Translations under genes and position numbers: made by a program
Shown: piece by piece, positions 61,456-64,000 of the stretch
Layout: each line of letters opens with the position of its first letter
How positions within the stretch are numbered: position 1 is the first letter of the stretch
The notes under the pieces: model-generated
Database searches by the model: none
Seen by the model: the letters and a program-made list of their open reading frames with translations, nothing else
Told to the model about the DNA's origin: nothing
Assembly (NCBI RefSeq): GCF_003072065.1
Contig: NZ_QCYG01000004.1
Coordinates: forward strand, 186,001-250,000
Source: Thalassorhabdomicrobium marinisediminis
GTDB lineage: Bacteria > Pseudomonadota > Alphaproteobacteria > Rhodobacterales > Rhodobacteraceae
Direction: 5' to 3'
Length of the DNA: 64,000 bases

Positions 61456-63245
61456 TCCGCACCCCGCTGCGCCCGCTGGCCCGAATCCTGAAAGCCCGCG
61501 AACAGGGGCAAAACCCCGACGCCATCGAAGCCGAAAACATCCGTCTGCGGCACGAGGATGACCGCGACCGCGACCGCAACCGCGCCGAGGGGCGCCTGCT
61601 GGTCATGGGGGTCGCGTTCTTTTGCGCCTTCATCGTGATCGGCGCGCGCATGGGAACCCTTGCCGGATCGGTCCCGCAAGAACCCACGGCCCAGGCCTCA
61701 GGCTCTCCCATCATTGGGCAACGTTCTGATATCGTTGACCGAAACGGGCGCGTTCTGGCGACCAATCTGGACACGCACAGCCTCTATGCGCAGATCCCAG
61801 ACATGGTTGATCCGGCGAAAGCCGCGCGCGAACTGGCGGGCATTTTCCCCGAGTTGGACGAAGACGAGCTGTTCAAGGATTTCACCGGTGAGCGGCGGTT
61901 CCTGTGGATCCGGCGGGAAATCAGCCCCGAGCAGATGCAGGCGGTCCACGACATCGGTGATCCGGGGCTGCTGTTTGGCCCGCGCGAGATGCGGCTTTAC
62001 CCCAACGGTTCGGTCGCCGCGCATATTCTGGGCGGCGCGACTTACGGGCGTGAGGGGGTGAGCTCGGCCGAGGTGATCGGCGTCGCCGGCGTCGAGAAAT
62101 ACTTCGACGACTTCCTGCGCGATCCCGCGAACGAGGGCGCACCGCTTGAACTGAGCCTTGACCTCACCGTGCAGGCGGCGAGCGAGCGGGTCCTGCACGG
62201 CGGCATGATGCTGATGTCGGCCAAAGGCGCATCGAGCGTGTTGATGGACGTGCATACGGGCGAAATCCTGTCGATGGTGAGCCTGCCGGACTTTGACCCG
62301 AATGACCGCCCCCGCGTGCTGACCGAGGCCGACGGAGCGACCGACCAGTCCGACAGCCCCCTGTTCAACCGCGCGGTGCAGGGCGTTTACGAATTGGGTA
62401 GCGTTTTCAAGATCTTCACCATCGCGCAAGCGGTCGAGCTGGGATTGATCCGCGCCGACACGATGATTGACACCAAGGGTCCGCTGACCTGGGGCCGGTT
62501 CCGCATCCGGGACTTCCGCAACTACGGGGCCGAGCTTACGGCCACGGATGTGATCGTGAAATCCTCCAACGTGGGCACCGCGCGGGTGGCGATGATGATC
62601 GGGGCGGAGAAACAGCGCGAATTCCTCGACTCGCTGGGGCTTCTGGCCCCGACGCCGGTGGAGATGGTCGAGGCCCCGACGGGGCGGCCACTGCTGCCGC
62701 CGAACTGGTCGGAAATCTCAACGATGACAATTTCTTACGGGCACGGGCTCAGCTCCTCTCCGGTGCATCTGGCGACTGCCTACTCCAGCTTGCTCAACGG
62801 TGGCTACCGGGTTGAGCCGACGCTGTTGCGCCAGGATGGCCCCCGTTATGGCCCGCGCGTGGTGTCCGAGCGTGTGTCGGCCACGGCGCGCGACATGCTG
62901 CGCGCAGTGATCACCCGTGGCACGGCGTCGTTCGGAGATGTTGAAGGCTACGAGGTGGGCGGCAAGACGGGCACTGCGGAAAAGCCGCGCCCGACGGGCG
63001 GCTACTATGACGAGAAGAACATCGCCACCTTTGCAAGCGTCTTCCCCGCCAGCGATCCGCGCTACGTGTTGATTGTCACGCTTGACGAACCCTCGGTTGA
63101 GGCTTTGGGCGAACAGCGGCGCACCGCAGGCTGGACGGCGGTCCCGGTCGCGGCGGAAATGATCCGTCGCGTCGCACCGCTTCTGGGCCTGCGACCGGAC
63201 GTTGAAACCCTGTCACCAACGGGTGTAACACTGACGTCGAACTAG
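61452..63245 (+). CDS. ftsI: peptidoglycan transpeptidase FtsI (PBP3)
   Basis: FtsI cross-links septal peptidoglycan. The 597-residue protein has a long cytosolic N-terminus of about 45 residues, a membrane helix (LLVMGVAFFCAFIVIGA), a dimerisation domain (SDIVDRNGRVLATNLDTHSLYAQI) and the transpeptidase motifs SxxK (LGSVFKIFTIA), SxN (KSSNVGTARVAM) and KTG (GGKTGTAEKPR). It begins four bases inside ftsL and is followed by murE 29 bases later. Confidence 0.96.
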   Translation: MIRTPLRPLARILKAREQGQNPDAIEAENIRLRHEDDRDRDRNRAEGRLLVMGVAFFCAFIVIGARMGTLAGSVPQEPTAQASGSPIIGQRSDIVDRNGRVLATNLDTHSLYAQIPDMVDPAKAARELAGIFPELDEDELFKDFTGERRFLWIRREISPEQMQAVHDIGDPGLLFGPREMRLYPNGSVAAHILGGATYGREGVSSAEVIGVAGVEKYFDDFLRDPANEGAPLELSLDLTVQAASERVLHGGMMLMSAKGASSVLMDVHTGEILSMVSLPDFDPNDRPRVLTEADGATDQSDSPLFNRAVQGVYELGSVFKIFTIAQAVELGLIRADTMIDTKGPLTWGRFRIRDFRNYGAELTATDVIVKSSNVGTARVAMMIGAEKQREFLDSLGLLAPTPVEMVEAPTGRPLLPPNWSEISTMTISYGHGLSSSPVHLATAYSSLLNGGYRVEPTLLRQDGPRYGPRVVSERVSATARDMLRAVITRGTASFGDVEGYEVGGKTGTAEKPRPTGGYYDEKNIATFASVFPASDPRYVLIVTLDEPSVEALGEQRRTAGWTAVPVAAEMIRRVAPLLGLRPDVETLSPTGVTLTSN

Positions 63246-63274
63246 GGGCGATCAACCCGGAAGAGAGACGGACA

Positions 63275-64000
63275 TGAGCAGCCAGGCCGAACAGAAAACA
63301 TCGACTTTGTCGGCCCTCGGGCTGACCGCGCGCAGCGGAAAGAACCCGCAGATCACCGGCTTGACCGTGGACAGCCGCGAGGTGCAGCCGGGCAGCCTGT
63401 TCTTTGCGCTCCCGGGGGCGCGGGTCCATGGGGGCGAATTTATCCAGTATGCTCTGCGCATGGGGGCGGCGGCGGTCGTCACCGACGCGCAAGGCGCTGA
63501 GATCGCGGCAAAAGAACTGGCGGAAAGCGAGGCCGCCCTGATCGTGACCGACGATCCGCGCGGCGCGCTGGCGCAGACTGCGTCGCTCTGGTTCGGCGCC
63601 CACCCCGAGACCTTGATCGCGGTCACAGGCACCAACGGCAAGACCTCAATTTCGACCTTCGCGCGGCAAATCTGGATCGAGATGGGGCTCGCCGCCGTCA
63701 ATCTGGGCACCACGGGCATCGAAGGGGCCTGGACCCATCCTTTGCGGCACACCACGCCCGAGCCGATCACCCTGCACCGCGCCCTGGCCGAGGCTCGCGC
63801 CGAAGGGATCACCCATGTGGCGATGGAGGCGTCCTCGCACGGGTTGGACCAACGGCGGCTGGACGGGGTGATGCTGGCTGCTGCGGGTTTCAGCAATTTT
63901 ACGCAGGATCATCTGGACTATCACAAGACGTTTGACGCCTATTTCGACGCCAAGATGGGGCTGTTCACCCGTCTTTTGCCTGAAGACGGTGTCGCGGTGG
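63275..64000 (+). CDS. murE: UDP-MurNAc-tripeptide synthetase MurE (N-terminal part, cut by window edge)
   Basis: MurE adds the third amino acid (normally meso-diaminopimelate here) to UDP-MurNAc-dipeptide. The first 242 residues are visible: LTVDSREVQPGSLFFALPGARVHG in the substrate domain, the ATP loop AVTGTNGKTSISTF, GTTGIEGAW, TTPEP and EASSHGLDQRRLDG. The family's full length is about 490 residues, so about half is missing. GAAGAGAGACGG precedes the ATG. Confidence 0.95.

Overview
The window is a contiguous piece of chromosome from an alphaproteobacterium, most likely Rhodobacterales (Roseobacter/Rhodobacteraceae). The evidence is the high-GC coding sequence, the linkages secG-pyrG-rlmJ, hflK-hflC-DUF2065-protease, hisB-hisH-hisA-hisF-hisE, gcvT-gcvH-gcvP behind a glycine riboswitch and mraZ-rsmH-ftsL-ftsI-murE, a GC-rich intergenic repeat ending in an AAGCAAAGATG tail, and a DUF1127 gene followed by CUUCCUCCC-loop ('cuckoo'/CcsR-type) small RNAs. 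I see no phage, insertion sequence, CRISPR array or plasmid function. Most of the window is ordinary core genome.

Layout. 0-5.4 kb: two TerB-like genes (one cut by the window edge), rlmJ, pyrG and secG on the minus strand, then purA and a DUF2842 gene on the plus strand. 5.4-13.7 kb: a very acidic Ala/Lys-rich protein of unknown function, thiN, a DMT transporter, sdaA, rpiA and gor. 13.7-18.9 kb: the HflKC membrane complex, DUF2065, a Do-type periplasmic protease, a peptidoglycan-binding lipoprotein and a ferredoxin. 19-26 kb: cobS/cobT back to back, a KefC-like antiporter, and a large membrane protein whose ends look like GspL/PilM and GspC/PilP. 26-35 kb: a SIMPL protein, metY, a glycosyltransferase-like protein, a secreted protein of unknown function and an RND efflux pump. 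35-40 kb: tandem glycine riboswitch and the glycine cleavage operon. 40-48 kb: tRNA-Tyr beside a decayed tandem copy of itself, rlmB, small genes, and the histidine cluster, which a DUF2147 gene on the opposite strand splits in two. 48-57 kb: an HWE histidine kinase, tRNA-Gly, a DUF481 outer-membrane protein, pyruvate carboxylase, a UvrD/PcrA helicase, a LysE exporter and the DUF1127/cuckoo-RNA operon. 57-64 kb: an ApbC/Mrp Fe-S carrier, a GNAT enzyme, a 0.68-kb leader region and the start of the division/cell-wall cluster, with murE running off the end.

Most notable. (1) Downstream of the DUF1127 gene lie seven tandem hairpins, each showing UCCUCCCU or a close variant in its loop; the last is followed by a U-run and forms the terminator. 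This matches the CcaF1-CcsR arrangement known from Rhodobacter sphaeroides but has more units. (2) A 1132-residue protein seems to join a GspL/PilM-like N-terminus to a GspC/PilP-like C-terminus with no secretion-system genes nearby. (3) A tandem duplication places a defective tRNA-Tyr 3' half next to the intact gene. (4) A dispersed GC-rich intergenic repeat occurs at five places. (5) A strong terminator precedes mraZ with no gene in front of it.

All calls come from reading the sequence and the translations. No database search or folding program was run, so family names rest on recognised motifs.
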